Below are positions 32,640 to 44,100 of a DNA stretch of 64,000 nucleotides, one piece after another. A model generated the notes under the pieces. It was not told the origin of the DNA, did no database searches, and was given only the letters and a program-made list of their open reading frames with translations. How positions within the stretch are numbered: position 1 is the stretch's first letter; each line of letters begins with the position of its first letter. The position numbers were made by a program, and so were the translations under genes. Source of the DNA: Diaporthe sp. PMI_573. Its lineage: Eukaryota; Ascomycota; Sordariomycetes; Diaporthales; Diaporthaceae. The DNA is taken from contig JAJTUP010000012.1 in the NCBI GenBank assembly GCA_021399435.1, forward strand, positions 1,364,001 through 1,428,000, given 5' to 3'.

Positions 32640-35142
32640 GTTTCTGATGGTGATGAAGAGAAGAGTTGACGGTAGGCAGAGGGATGGGCTGGATGTTTAG
32701 AGATCTTGAAAAGATGTCGGCTGCCTTTGCATCCTTGAGCTCGAGGTTTGACAAGCGAGTACTTTCCAAGTCGTTGGGTAAGACTGTTCAGTAATGCGGA
32801 TATTCGGGGAGAGTCTTGTGCTTTTCAGAGATTGAAGGTGGTGGGCATGGATGAAACCTTAGAAAGTGTCTTCTCAAGGTGGTGATGAGAGCCCATGCGC
32901 ACACTGGAATGACAGAAGCCTGAAGTTCCAGTGCTGGTCTCGACCATGCTTCACGACTTTCTGTGGGTAAATGTTTTCAAAAATTCAAAGTAGAGAGGTG
33001 CTCATAAGGCTGGCTGATATCAAACTGAGCAGTGAAGCAGGGTGCATCGGAGTCGTATGAGATGTGCTTGGTTCGCGGAATGCTCAACAGAAGTGGGCCA
33101 CCACGCAAAGTGATCTGCACTCTATTCGCTAGACGCAATGGCTAGAAAGACGTCCGGTATGAATCTGGAAAGTGGTTAACGAAGAAAGCATGGCAAAAGA
33201 AGGAAGCTGTGTAAGGAAGAGGTGTCAACGGTATGAAGGGGGACGGGGTGAAGCGTGTAAAGGGAAACAAACCGAGTTGTTGGTTTCCGTGTGCTTCAGT
33301 GAAGGCGTAGACCTTCCTTGACGTCCACTTTCGCTCTCGAACGGGATCGGAAAGCAGTCTTTTGTGCCTGCTTCAGCCTCTTCTGTTCCTTCTCGTTTCA
33401 TTGGTTGGGGGACTTGGTGAGAGCAATTACTTGTCGTTTCGTTGATACGAATTGCTTCTCACGGCCCATACTATGGCGTTTTCACCGACCTGAGCTTCTT
33501 CGCAAGCCACACTTTGACCTCATGTCTAGACACTTACTCTGTATTCTGATTTGGCCATTTCAAATATCGCCATCTCTCTCCTCGACTTGGTCACCCATGC
33601 AGACGGGCACACTCCTAATGGCCAAGCGGCCTCAAAGCTTCCAGAGCTTCAGCCAGTGCGACAACCGCAAAATCTGCCTCCAGTTTTCTGGTCCGATCTG
33701 CTTATCCGAGGCGCTCCTGCCGGACGGTATTTTTTGAACTGTGCAAATCTACGTTCCCAGGCTGTAGAGCAAGCTAGAGTCTCTGTTGTTGCAGCATACA
33801 TGCCTTACACCTCAGCAGGTAGAGACTTGGTTCCCGTGGCTACTTGCTATTGCACGACCAGATATCACAGGCTTGCAGGTCACACATAATATTTGGTCAT
33901 ATTATTTTGTGTCAAAGTTTTTCAAATCGAGAAGCAGGATATTGATAAACGATTACCCTTTGCCAATATCACGGGCTGGGCCAGCACAAGCGTCCACTCC
34001 CCCTTCTACCCGCTACAGTAAGAGCCTGAGGGCAAGTGAACTGTTTCAATCGCTTACCCATGCTCTCATATGAGGCTCCGGGCCTCACAAACGGACACAA
34101 TTAAGAACTACTGTTGCTGCTTGCTGCTTGCCGCTTGCCGAGCAGCGCCTGCATGCACATGACTGGTCGACACGTGTCAGCACTTTAGTACCGGTAAGCC
34201 ATAGAGTTCTAATTCGTGGGGAGGTAAGTGTGTAGACGCGGGGAACGTGTTGATTGTCTTTTAAACACACCCACGGCGCTCTAAACACTTCTGCCCAAAC
34301 GGGATTGTGGATGGAGTCCAGACAGAGCAAAGAGGAACATTGACTTGCAAAATCGGAAATGACGGACGCAATCGCCATTCGCCTCGTGGACGATGGCAGA
34401 ATCGGCAGGGCTTTTCGCAGTTCATGATAGTCCCCAGGGACAACAGAGAGAAACAAACGTGTGCCTTATAGCTGTTACAGTGAGTGGTCCTTTGCTTGAC
34501 CGCATGGGGACCCAGGCTCTTGCTATCTTGCTAACTATCATTGTGTTCTTGGGAGGTGGCTGTTATGGGGTCACTCGGGCGTTCACGATTGGGAAAGTGC
34601 TTTGCTTTCACCCAAGATCAAAATGTAGAGCGAATCCCTGGTGGATAAGAGACATGGATAAAGTATCGATTTATTGATTTAGTACTCCGTGTGCATATAA
34701 ATTGTAAGGTAGCTCTGCATTGTAACTCCTTTGACTTATACTAGCCTACAGATATACTCCCTCCCTCCCAGCAATTTCGCCAAGCCAGTCTCTTGAGTCC
34801 GGCATCTGTTCTCATAATATCTGTCGCTTTTTGTCACTGTCTTCAAAATGGTACACGAAGCCTTGGGGATGTCATCCAGAATATGTACGTGCATCATACT
34901 ATATTATATAGATGTGACCAATCTCAATCCCAGACAGAGACTACCTAAAATAACGCCAGTTTCTATCCAGACATAGGAAAAGTACTCCTAGGTATCAAAC
35001 CAAATAAATCAATCTCCCATCCGTGCATGCTATGTCAAATTTTATGTAGCCCAAGTGCAGTCAAGCGGCGCCAATTGGAAATTGTTTCCCAATGCTTCTC
35101 TCTTCTCATCATTCCAAAACGCGTAGTAGGACTCTCGGCCTC
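32640..35142. other. 2.5-kb intergenic region upstream of the helicase
   Basis: This contains the helicase promoter and the 3' region of the giant gene. Several plus-strand frames of up to 139 codons (33318-33889) were examined. They have no recognisable domain, no conserved-looking start context and biased Ser/Phe/Arg content. A short imperfect repeat of TGCTTGC/CGCTTGC lies at 34117-34141. No further feature is supported. Confidence 0.4.
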
Positions 35143-38100
35143 TCAAATGAATTGGCCACTGTCGTAAGGCATCGGTGGCGGTGGGGTGCGAGGTTGACCG
35201 GAGCTCTGCTGGTCATCACCGTTGCCCTGTGCCCACCACCCAGACATCCGCTCACGCAAAGTCTTGCGGTTGCCATTAGGCGTGAAAGGCGTCATTGGCG
35301 GGCCCTGCTCGAGGTCCTCATGATAGCTGTATCGCTCTGACGGCGAAGGACCAGGTCTAGGAGACAGGTTCATGTCATCGAACGTCTGTGGTCCGCCAGG
35401 ACCGGAATCACGTTGGTTGTGTGGCTCGTACTCGTCGTCCTCGTCGTAGTAGTTGTCGTACTCCTCCTCGGGGGAGATGGCACGCTCGACGTCGTAGTTC
35501 GGGTCATACTGGGGCTGCTCTGCCTCATCATAGGTCTCGTCCTCCTCTGGTGGCGGCGTCGCCAGTGGGCGAGGAGACAGTGGGCTAGCAGCAATAGGGC
35601 TTAGTGGCTGTGACATGGTGGACATGCGTGCCGACATTCTCTCGCTCCGCCTCTTTGCGAAGTCAGGAACCGGGGCCATAATAACGGGGACATCAAAGCT
35701 CTGTCCCTGTTCCATGCCCGGAGACTCAGCGATAGCTGACAAGCCACCGTCCGAGTTTGGCGACTGGATAGTCATGGCCATGTCGAGGTTTATACTCTGA
35801 CGATACAAGTGCGAGAAACGGATTGGGTCCGTGGACTCCGGCTCCTCGTCTTGTGGGCTGGTTGTGTCTTGCTCCGGTGGTGGGCTGGGCGGAAGGGGTG
35901 ATGTGAGTATTGGCGAGAACATGACCGCTGACTGTCGGTAGAGCTGGGACATGCGGACGTCGTTTGTGTCCTCGGGCTCGTCGGGCTGTTCCTCGGCTTC
36001 CGCTTCCCCTTCTGGGCCCTCTTCATTTTCTGGCTCCTCAAGCTCTTCCTCCATGCCAGGGGAGTCCAGGCCACGCTCGTTCTCCGAGCCAGTTGGTGAG
36101 CCTGGCGCCGAATCATTCATGATGTCTTGTAGTGCTTCATCATCGAGCCCTTCGTCGTCGTCATCCTCCTCTCCCTCCCCGTCAAACTCGCCGTCGTCAT
36201 CCACCGCATCTTCCAAAGCCTCTTCATCGAGGTCTCTTTCACCATCACCCTCGCCTTCTTCTTCTTCTGGGAATTCCTCCTCTGGGAATTCTTCCTCAGG
36301 AATGTCCTCCTCAGGGAACTCCTCCTCTGGCATTTCACCTTCTCCAAACTCTTCCTCCTCTGGGAATTCTTCCTCGGGAATGTCCTCCTCAGGGAATTCC
36401 TCCTCTGGCATTTCCCCTTCTCCAAACTCTTCCTCCTCTGGGAATTCTTCCTCGGGAATGTCCTCCTCAGGGAATTCTTCCTCGGGAATGTCCTCCTCTG
36501 GGAATTCTTCCTCGGGAATGTCCTCCTCAGGGAATTCCTCCTCTGGCATTTCCCCTTCTCCAAACTCTTCCTCTCCTGGGAACTCGTCGCCTTCCATTTC
36601 TCCTTCTCCAAACTCATCATCCATCATTTCTTCTGGCATCTCTTCACCGTCCATCATGTCATCAAGGCCTCGATCGCCATCACCTTCCATATCATCCATA
36701 AGTTCTTCATCCATCATGCCGTCGTCCATTGGCGGCTCCTCATCGAATGGTTCCTCATCAAATGGTGCGTCTTCGAATGGCGGTTCTTCGTCGAATGGAG
36801 CGTCTTCAAATGGCGGCTCTTCATCAAATGGAGCGTCTTCAAATGGCGGCTCTTCTTCGAATGGAGCGTCTTCAAATGGCGGCTCTTCTTCGAATGGCGG
36901 CTCCTCATCGAACGGAGCGTCATCTAATGGCGGCTCTTCGTCAAATGGTGCGTCTTCAAATGGCGGCTCCTCATCGAACGGAGCGTCATCGAATGGCGGC
37001 TCTTCGTCAAATGGAGCGTCTTCAAACGGCGGCTCTTCATCAAATGGTGCGTCTTCGAATGGCGGCTCTTCGTCAAATGGTGCGTCTTCAAATGGCGGCT
37101 CCTCATCGAACGGAGCGTCATCTAATGGCGGCTCTTCGTCGAAAGGCATGTCTTCACCTGGACCGTCCATGAATCCATCGTCCATCATACCATCGTCGAG
37201 TCCTCGCTCGCCGTCACCTCCTATATCGTCCATTGGGAATTCATCGCCACCGTCAGCAGGGAAGTCTTCGAGGGGTTCGTCACCGCCACTGAAGTCGTCT
37301 ATCATTGGTTCCTCCGGCGGGAAGTCATCGTCAAATCCGCGGTCACCGTCGTCAAAGTCAACGGGCTCGTCAGGAGCGCCGAAGTCGTCTTGAAGGATCA
37401 GCTCCTCACCCTCATCTGGCACTGGTGGCTCGTCGAACGGCTCGTCGAGGGGTTCGTCCATAGGACCATCGAACGGCTCATCAAATGGTTCATCAATGGG
37501 CTCATCAATGGGCTCATCAATGGGCTCATCAATGGGCTCGTCGATTGGTCCATCGAATGGCTCGTCCATAGGTTCATCCATTGGTCCATCGAAGGGTTCA
37601 TCGAGGGGCTCATCGAGGCCAATGTCACCACCGTCTTCAAAAGCGGGTGGCTCGTCAAAGACTTCACCATTATCCTCGAAGTTGTCCATAGGCTCGTCGA
37701 AAGCGGCCGGCTCGTCAAAGTTGTCCATCGGCATGTCAGGTTCAGATCCGAAATCCTGCCCAGGCTCCATATCAAAGCCGCGGTCCATATCTGCTGGGAC
37801 ACCGTCATCGAAGCCATCGTTGCCAAAACTGTCACCGCCATCGTCGAACATGGGCGGGGGAGGGGCATCGTCGAAAGGAGCCGGCTCACCACCGAAGTCA
37901 TTGAACGCGGGCTCGGGCTCAGGCTCAGCAAATCCAGCGTCTACAGGTGGACCACTATCAAAGTCATCGTTGAAAGCGGGCTCGGGCTCAGAGAACCCTC
38001 CAGGTGGACCTGGGTCACTTCCAAAGTCATCGAACGGGCCCGAATCGCCTCCGAAGTTGTCGGCCATAGGCGGAGGCGAAGAGTATCCGCCACCAGGGCT

Positions 38101-41100
38101 AGGAGCGCCGCCAAAGTCGTCCGCCATGGGAGACATGGGTGCGCCCGTGTCCGCCGGCTCGAAATTGTCCATGACAGGCGACTCCATAGGCGGCTCCATA
38201 CCGCGAGATTCAACAAGGGCGGGCGGAGAAGCGGGCGGCGTCTCGACGATGCCGCTGTCCGTTGCCATCAGCTCAGGCTCGTCAAAGGCAGCTGGGGCTT
38301 CCGAACGGGCTGGCGACGGCATGCTCATATCAGGCTGCGGGGATGGCGGGCCATTTTGCTCAGACACTGCGCCAAATTCGGATTGAACTGGAGACTGCAT
38401 TGGCGACTGCATGGGCGACTGCATGGGCGACTGCATGGGCGACTGCATGGGCGACTGCATGGGCGACTGCATGGGCGACTGCATGGGCGACTGCATGGGC
38501 GACTGCACAGGAGACTCCATTGGCATGGGTGCAGCGCCCGCATCCATACTGAGCGAGGGTGAAGGAGGCATGCTGTTACCACCCAAGTTGTCCATGCCAC
38601 CAGCAGGCGAAGGAGGAATGCTATCGCCGCCGACGTTGCCCATGCCACCAGCAGGGGACGGCGGCATACTGCTGCCACCGAAGTTATCCATACCGCCAGC
38701 TGGAGAGGGCGGAATGCTGTTGTTGCCACCAAAGTCATCCATGCCACCAGCAGGGGAAGGAGGCATATTGTTGGTGCTGTAGCTATCCATACCACCGGGA
38801 GATGGCGAGTAAGGCGCTCCTGCGCAATCATTCCGTGTCAGCACACAAACATCCCGGAGACCGAGACTTATTCTAGGGTAGTAGTGGGACTTACCAGACG
38901 CACCGCCGAAGTCGCGGCTCGACCGGCGCTTATCGTGGTCGCGCTCCTCGCCCCCAACACCTCCGACCTTGTCGAAGAAGTTGCGCATCTTGTTCTTGAA
39001 GTTGAGCGGCGCGGGCTTCATCTTCTCCGGCTCGCCAGAGCTAATAGGCTCCTCGTAGGCGTCCAGAGGCGGGGAGTTGCCGCCGTCGAAGGATCGCCGA
39101 GGCGAGCCCATGGAGTCCTCCAGGATCGGGGACTGAGCCGCCATCGCTGGGAATGAGTCCATGTCGCTAGACTGGTGCTGGTCAGATTCGGGCGACCGCG
39201 GGGACATGCCTCCGTGGTTGAAGTCGTCGTCCATCGGGGACGCCAGCGGGCTGTCTCGGTTCTTCTTCTTGCCCCATCCGAAGATGCCCTTGCCATCCTT
39301 GTCCTTCTTGCCCACATCAGGCGATAAGGAGAGGTCGTCCTGAGGTGATAGCGGTTGGGCACCATGGTCGTTGAAACCGTCCAGCGAGGTCGGTGTCATC
39401 TCTCCGTCCTTGTTCTTGCCGAAGCGACCGAACAGTCCCTTGCCCTTCTTGTCTTTCTTGCCCATATCGGGCGACGCAGGGAACTCAAGCTGAGGCGAGA
39501 GTGGACGGCCGTCTTGGTCGGTGTATATGTCATCCAAGTTCGACAGAGAAGAATCTCTATGCTTGCTCTTCTTATCTTTCTGTCCGAACTCTGGTGAAAC
39601 AGGGAACTCCAGTTGGGGAGAAACAGGCCGGTCTGACTTTGTGTCGTAGACGTCGTCGTACAATCCATCCTCATTCTTGTTCTTGTTCTTACCAAAGCCA
39701 AACAGTCCCTTGCCCTTCTTTTTCTTCTTGTCCGCTTCAGAAAGGGAAGAGAAATTCTCATCATTCTCCTCATCAACGAAATGGCCATCAAGCTGACCGG
39801 TCTTCTCTTGGCCGGGCAGCACTGGAGATCCTGGTTGTGACCGCCCTTGTTGAACAACAAGTAGGGCTGGTATCACAATTTCGTCATTGTAGCCAGTCTG
39901 CTGCTCGCCCATGGTGGTTGGAGACCCAAGCGCGGAATCTTGCTTGCCAGGCGACAGTGACCCTGAGTTCAATCCTCCCCGCTTGTTCCTACCATCCTTG
40001 TCTTTGCTAAAGAGACCCTTAAGCCCGGACTTCTTCTCCCCAGGTGCGCTTTCGTCGAGCTCGCCATCAGCGGAGTCGAGTAGTATCGAGTCCCTATCAC
40101 CAGAAATTGACCCGGACTTGGATCCACGTCGTTGCTTCTTGTCTTTGCCGAAGCTGCTAAACAGGCCGGTACCCTTGTCCTTGGACCCAGGCGTACCATC
40201 CTCGTTCATCGATGAAGACTCCAAACCCGGGGACATAGCCGACGAGTCCCTCAAGGTTGGCGAGCCAAGCGGGGAACCTGACGTGTTCTTCTTGTCCTTG
40301 CCCTTTCCGAAGTGACTGAATAGGCCGTTCTTCTTCTCGCCCAGTTTCTGCCCATCAGCCAGGGTTTCCTCGCCTACCCATGGCTCGATAGGAGATCCAT
40401 CTTCTATGGTAGGAGAGTGCACCGGAGAGCCTGACTGGAAATCGTCACCCCTATCTTTGTGTTTGTCCTTGCCTTTGCCGAGACCGAGGAGTCCGTGCTT
40501 CTCATCCGTAGGCGACTTGTATCCGGTCTTAGACTTGTCTTTACCGCGGCCGAACAGACCAGGAGCCTTCTTGTCACTTGAGCTCTTCTCGTCAAATACA
40601 TCCCCATTATTTGACCAACGCTCACCCTGGCCAGGAGAGCGTGGAGCATCATCAATAAAGGTTGGAGACCCAGACATCAAGCCCCGTGAGCCCTCTAGCT
40701 GCTTCCTATCCTTTTTCTTGTCGCTGCCGAAGTCGAAGAAACCGGGTTCGTTGTCTCCAGAAGCCTTGGTGTCTTTCCCTGCTGCCCAAGGCTCATCGTC
40801 TCTAAAGGTGGGTGAGCCCATGGGAGACATCTGATCCTTACCACCGAAGAGACCGCCAAAGAAATCACGCTTCGGTTCCCCATTGACGGTAGACTCATCC
40901 TGCTTATCGCCTGGAAGACCACGAGACTTGTTCTTCTTGCTGGTTCTATCATCATTAGCCAAGGATGAGAATGGGGCAGAATCAAGACGACCGTTCTTCC
41001 TGTCGGCAAACGATCGCGAGGCATCCTTGAGCGTCTGCCCATTGACGTCCTTGCGGTTCATGCCCTTGTCCGAGGCGAATCCATTATTGGGCAGAGGCGG

Positions 41101-44100
41101 CGTGTTGAGCATGTCCTCAGTGAACGAAGAATCTGAGAAGCGCGGAGGAGGCTGCTCGTTGCGGGACGAAATGCTGTCCATTTCCTTCTCAATGTCTGCC
41201 AATTTAGACGTGGGCGACAATGGCTTCTCGCTAGCCATTGGTGCTGGGTCAATCTCGCGAGAGACACCGTTCTTCCCCTTGGTCTTTCCGAAGAGATCCT
41301 TCAGCTTGTTGGACTTAGGGCTAGAAGGCTTTTGCGATAAAGGAGGCATATTTCTTGTTTCCGCACCCAATGGTGACCGCGGCGACATGTTTCCATCGAG
41401 AGGAGACAGAGGCTGGCGGGTCTGATCTCTGTCTTTGCCGCCCTTGGCCTTCTTGGACTTGGGACTGGCGGGCATACCCATCATGTTTGGCCGCATGTCT
41501 CGAGACTTGGACATGGGTTCTGGGAGACTACCGGGAGGTGGAGGAAGCTGCTCGCCATTGTTGGCATCCAGCTTCAAGTCTGGTCGTCCGGGTCTCAGTG
41601 CAGGAGGCAGCCGTGAGTCTTGCGATGAGTCTAACAGTTCCGTTTCGAGGCCTGCAGGAGGAGGAGGAGGAGGAGGAGGAGGAGGTAAACCTGGTCCGGT
41701 TGGTTGAGCAGAATCCTTGCCGGCTCCGCGTGGCATTGGCCTTGATGGCAGTCCTCTCCTCAAACCCATAGGTGGAGGAGGTACCATACCAGGCTTATCC
41801 TTCGCGAACTCACCCGCCAAGTCTCGCTGTCCTTGCGGCATTACTTCAGAAACACCAGGTCGCATCGAGGAAGGCAAGTCAGAATTGACTGCGACGTCGT
41901 CCTTGCGTGCTGGAGGCTGCTCTGGCAAGCTGGGCACTGGCGGCATTTGAACGTCGGCAGGGCCAAACCCGTTCATATGCGACTTCCTATTCGCGGCGCG
42001 CCTCTGCTTGTCATTCAACACTGGAGCCGGCGGCATCTGTGTGCCTCCAGGTGTAGTAGGACGCTCATCGCCATCCTTGTAGGCAGCAGGTGTTTGAGGA
42101 ACTGCAGGCACGGGCATGGGCATGGCATCGCCTTGACCAGGCATCGGTGGCATCATACCGGCGAGCACGTGGGACTTCCTGTTCATCTTCTTCTGCTCCT
42201 TTGGCTCCGGTATCTTCGGCTCATCCTGCTTGTCTCGGTTCAGGTCGCGAGCAGCAGCTGCGGCAGGATCATACTCGTTGGGGTTGTTGGCTGCCGGGCG
42301 CATGGGGAAAGGCGATGCACGAGCTCTTGACTCGCGGAAGGACGGTTCTGGAGGCGGGTGCTGCTGACCGTCGCGTGAGTGAGGAATGCTAGTATTTACC
42401 AAAGACTTGTGCGGACCATCAGAAACGGGTTGGAAAGGTGGAAGGTCATTCGGTCCACGATTCAAGTCTCTGCTCTGCTGGTCTGGTCGCACTTCTTGTT
42501 GTTGCGTGAGCGGTGTACGGCCACTTTGGTCAGGCTGCACAGCAGCAGCAGCAGTCTCAACAGACCTCCGCTCCCTGCCTGGTGGAAGCAGAGACGGCCG
42601 TTTCGCCAAAGGCTCTGTGGGGATGTTGGAAGTTGTCATGGGCTCAGCTTGCTTCTTGTTTTTCTTGCCAAACAAGCGGCCCATCCAGCCGCCCTTTGAA
42701 GGACTCCCCGTAGCACTGGAAGGCTCAGCTGAGGGTGTATTTCGGCCGGGCACGTTTGTGTCGAGCTTGCCAACGTTCATGTCCCTCGAAGAAGAAGTAG
42801 AGGGCCTTGTCTCGCCGTTCATCTGCTCATCTCGTGATGGGAAAGGGGGAGCTTGTCCGCCACGGCCGTCGGCCTTCATGCCCATTGGTAGAGGAGGCTG
42901 TCCCATATCCTTCGGTCCCTGCGGTCCCTGCGGTCTACGAGGATCACGTGGATCGGAGCGTAGCTGACGAGGCTCATTGAACGAATTGGCAAAGGGACCA
43001 GGAATGTCGTTGGCAGCTGATTTCTTTTCCCAGGGGTTGATGGGTGCTTTCAACTGTCCTGGCATGTTGCGCTCGTCGACTCTAGGAGCTCTCGGGTCAT
43101 CGCGCAATGGCGCACCAAAACCGGCCAGACCAGGCTCGCGAGGCGGAGGCATTTGACCATTGGTAGGTGGCACAGGAATGCGAGTGCCATCTTTCTCGTT
43201 GCCTCTTCCGGGCCGAAGAGAATCAGGAGTAGCAAATTCGGAAGGCATGTCCCGCGGCCCACCTCGAGAAGGAGAAGGCATCCTCGGCATTGGTGCAGCA
43301 CCAGCATCCTGGGCAGGCATACCAGGCTGGAACAGTGACTTACGCTCCCTCAGCATGGGAGGCGGGCGTGATCTAGATCTCTCTCTGGCTGCAGAAGCAT
43401 TGCTGATCGCTGCAGGCGCCGCGGACCGCTCGCCAGGTACAGCGGGAGGCATGGGTCGGCCTCGATCGTTGCGCATGAAGGGTGGCTCAGAACCCAGAGA
43501 CCTGTCTTGGCTGTGGGACATGGGAGGCATCGGAGGCATCGGACGCCCATCCCGAGATGTTGGTTGGTTCTGCGCCGGCACCGTTGGCACACTTTGTGAC
43601 GCTGGTGCCTCTCCCCTCGCCGATGGGCCTCCTAAGAAAGGTGGTATTTGGCGGCCCCTTTCCCTTTCACCACCTATTCGAGGAGGCTGAGGACCAAGAG
43701 ACTTCTCCGCGAACGGAGGCATCGGGCGGCCATCCTTGGACATTGGTGGACGGTCTTCGGCGCCATTTGGTCCACGAATTGCTGGATCTCTCAGAGATGG
43801 TGGCAGCGGAAGTGGCTCGCTTGGACCTCTAGCCCCAGGAGGAGGCACAGGACGGCCTTGCTCCTGCATGTTTCTAGCAGGAAGGTTCGATGCCTCTGTG
43901 ACAGGAGGCATGGGACGGCCGTTGTTGCCGATATTCTTCGGGGGCATATCGCCGGCGAATACCTCATCCTGCCTCCTTTCAAGGCCAGGGGGTCCCCGCA
44001 GCTTTGATGGCGACGGAGGTCTCCCCTTGGACGGAGACTGCGGACGACGTTCGCCTGGAGCCTTTGCATCCCTGGCAGACTCATGTGAGGTTCGGCCACC

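Noticed and set aside
33318..33889. Plus-strand frames of 139 and 112 codons upstream of the helicase
   Set aside because: They have no domain, splice sites or sensible start context; composition resembles translated promoter DNA.
35951..38562. Long plus-strand open frames (480 and 390 codons) opposite the giant gene
   Set aside because: They are the antisense of GAA/GAT/CCT-rich repeats, giving poly-Ser/Gly or Trp/Ile/Glu-Arg strings. They have no start context, domain or splice structure, and the minus-strand frame is far longer.
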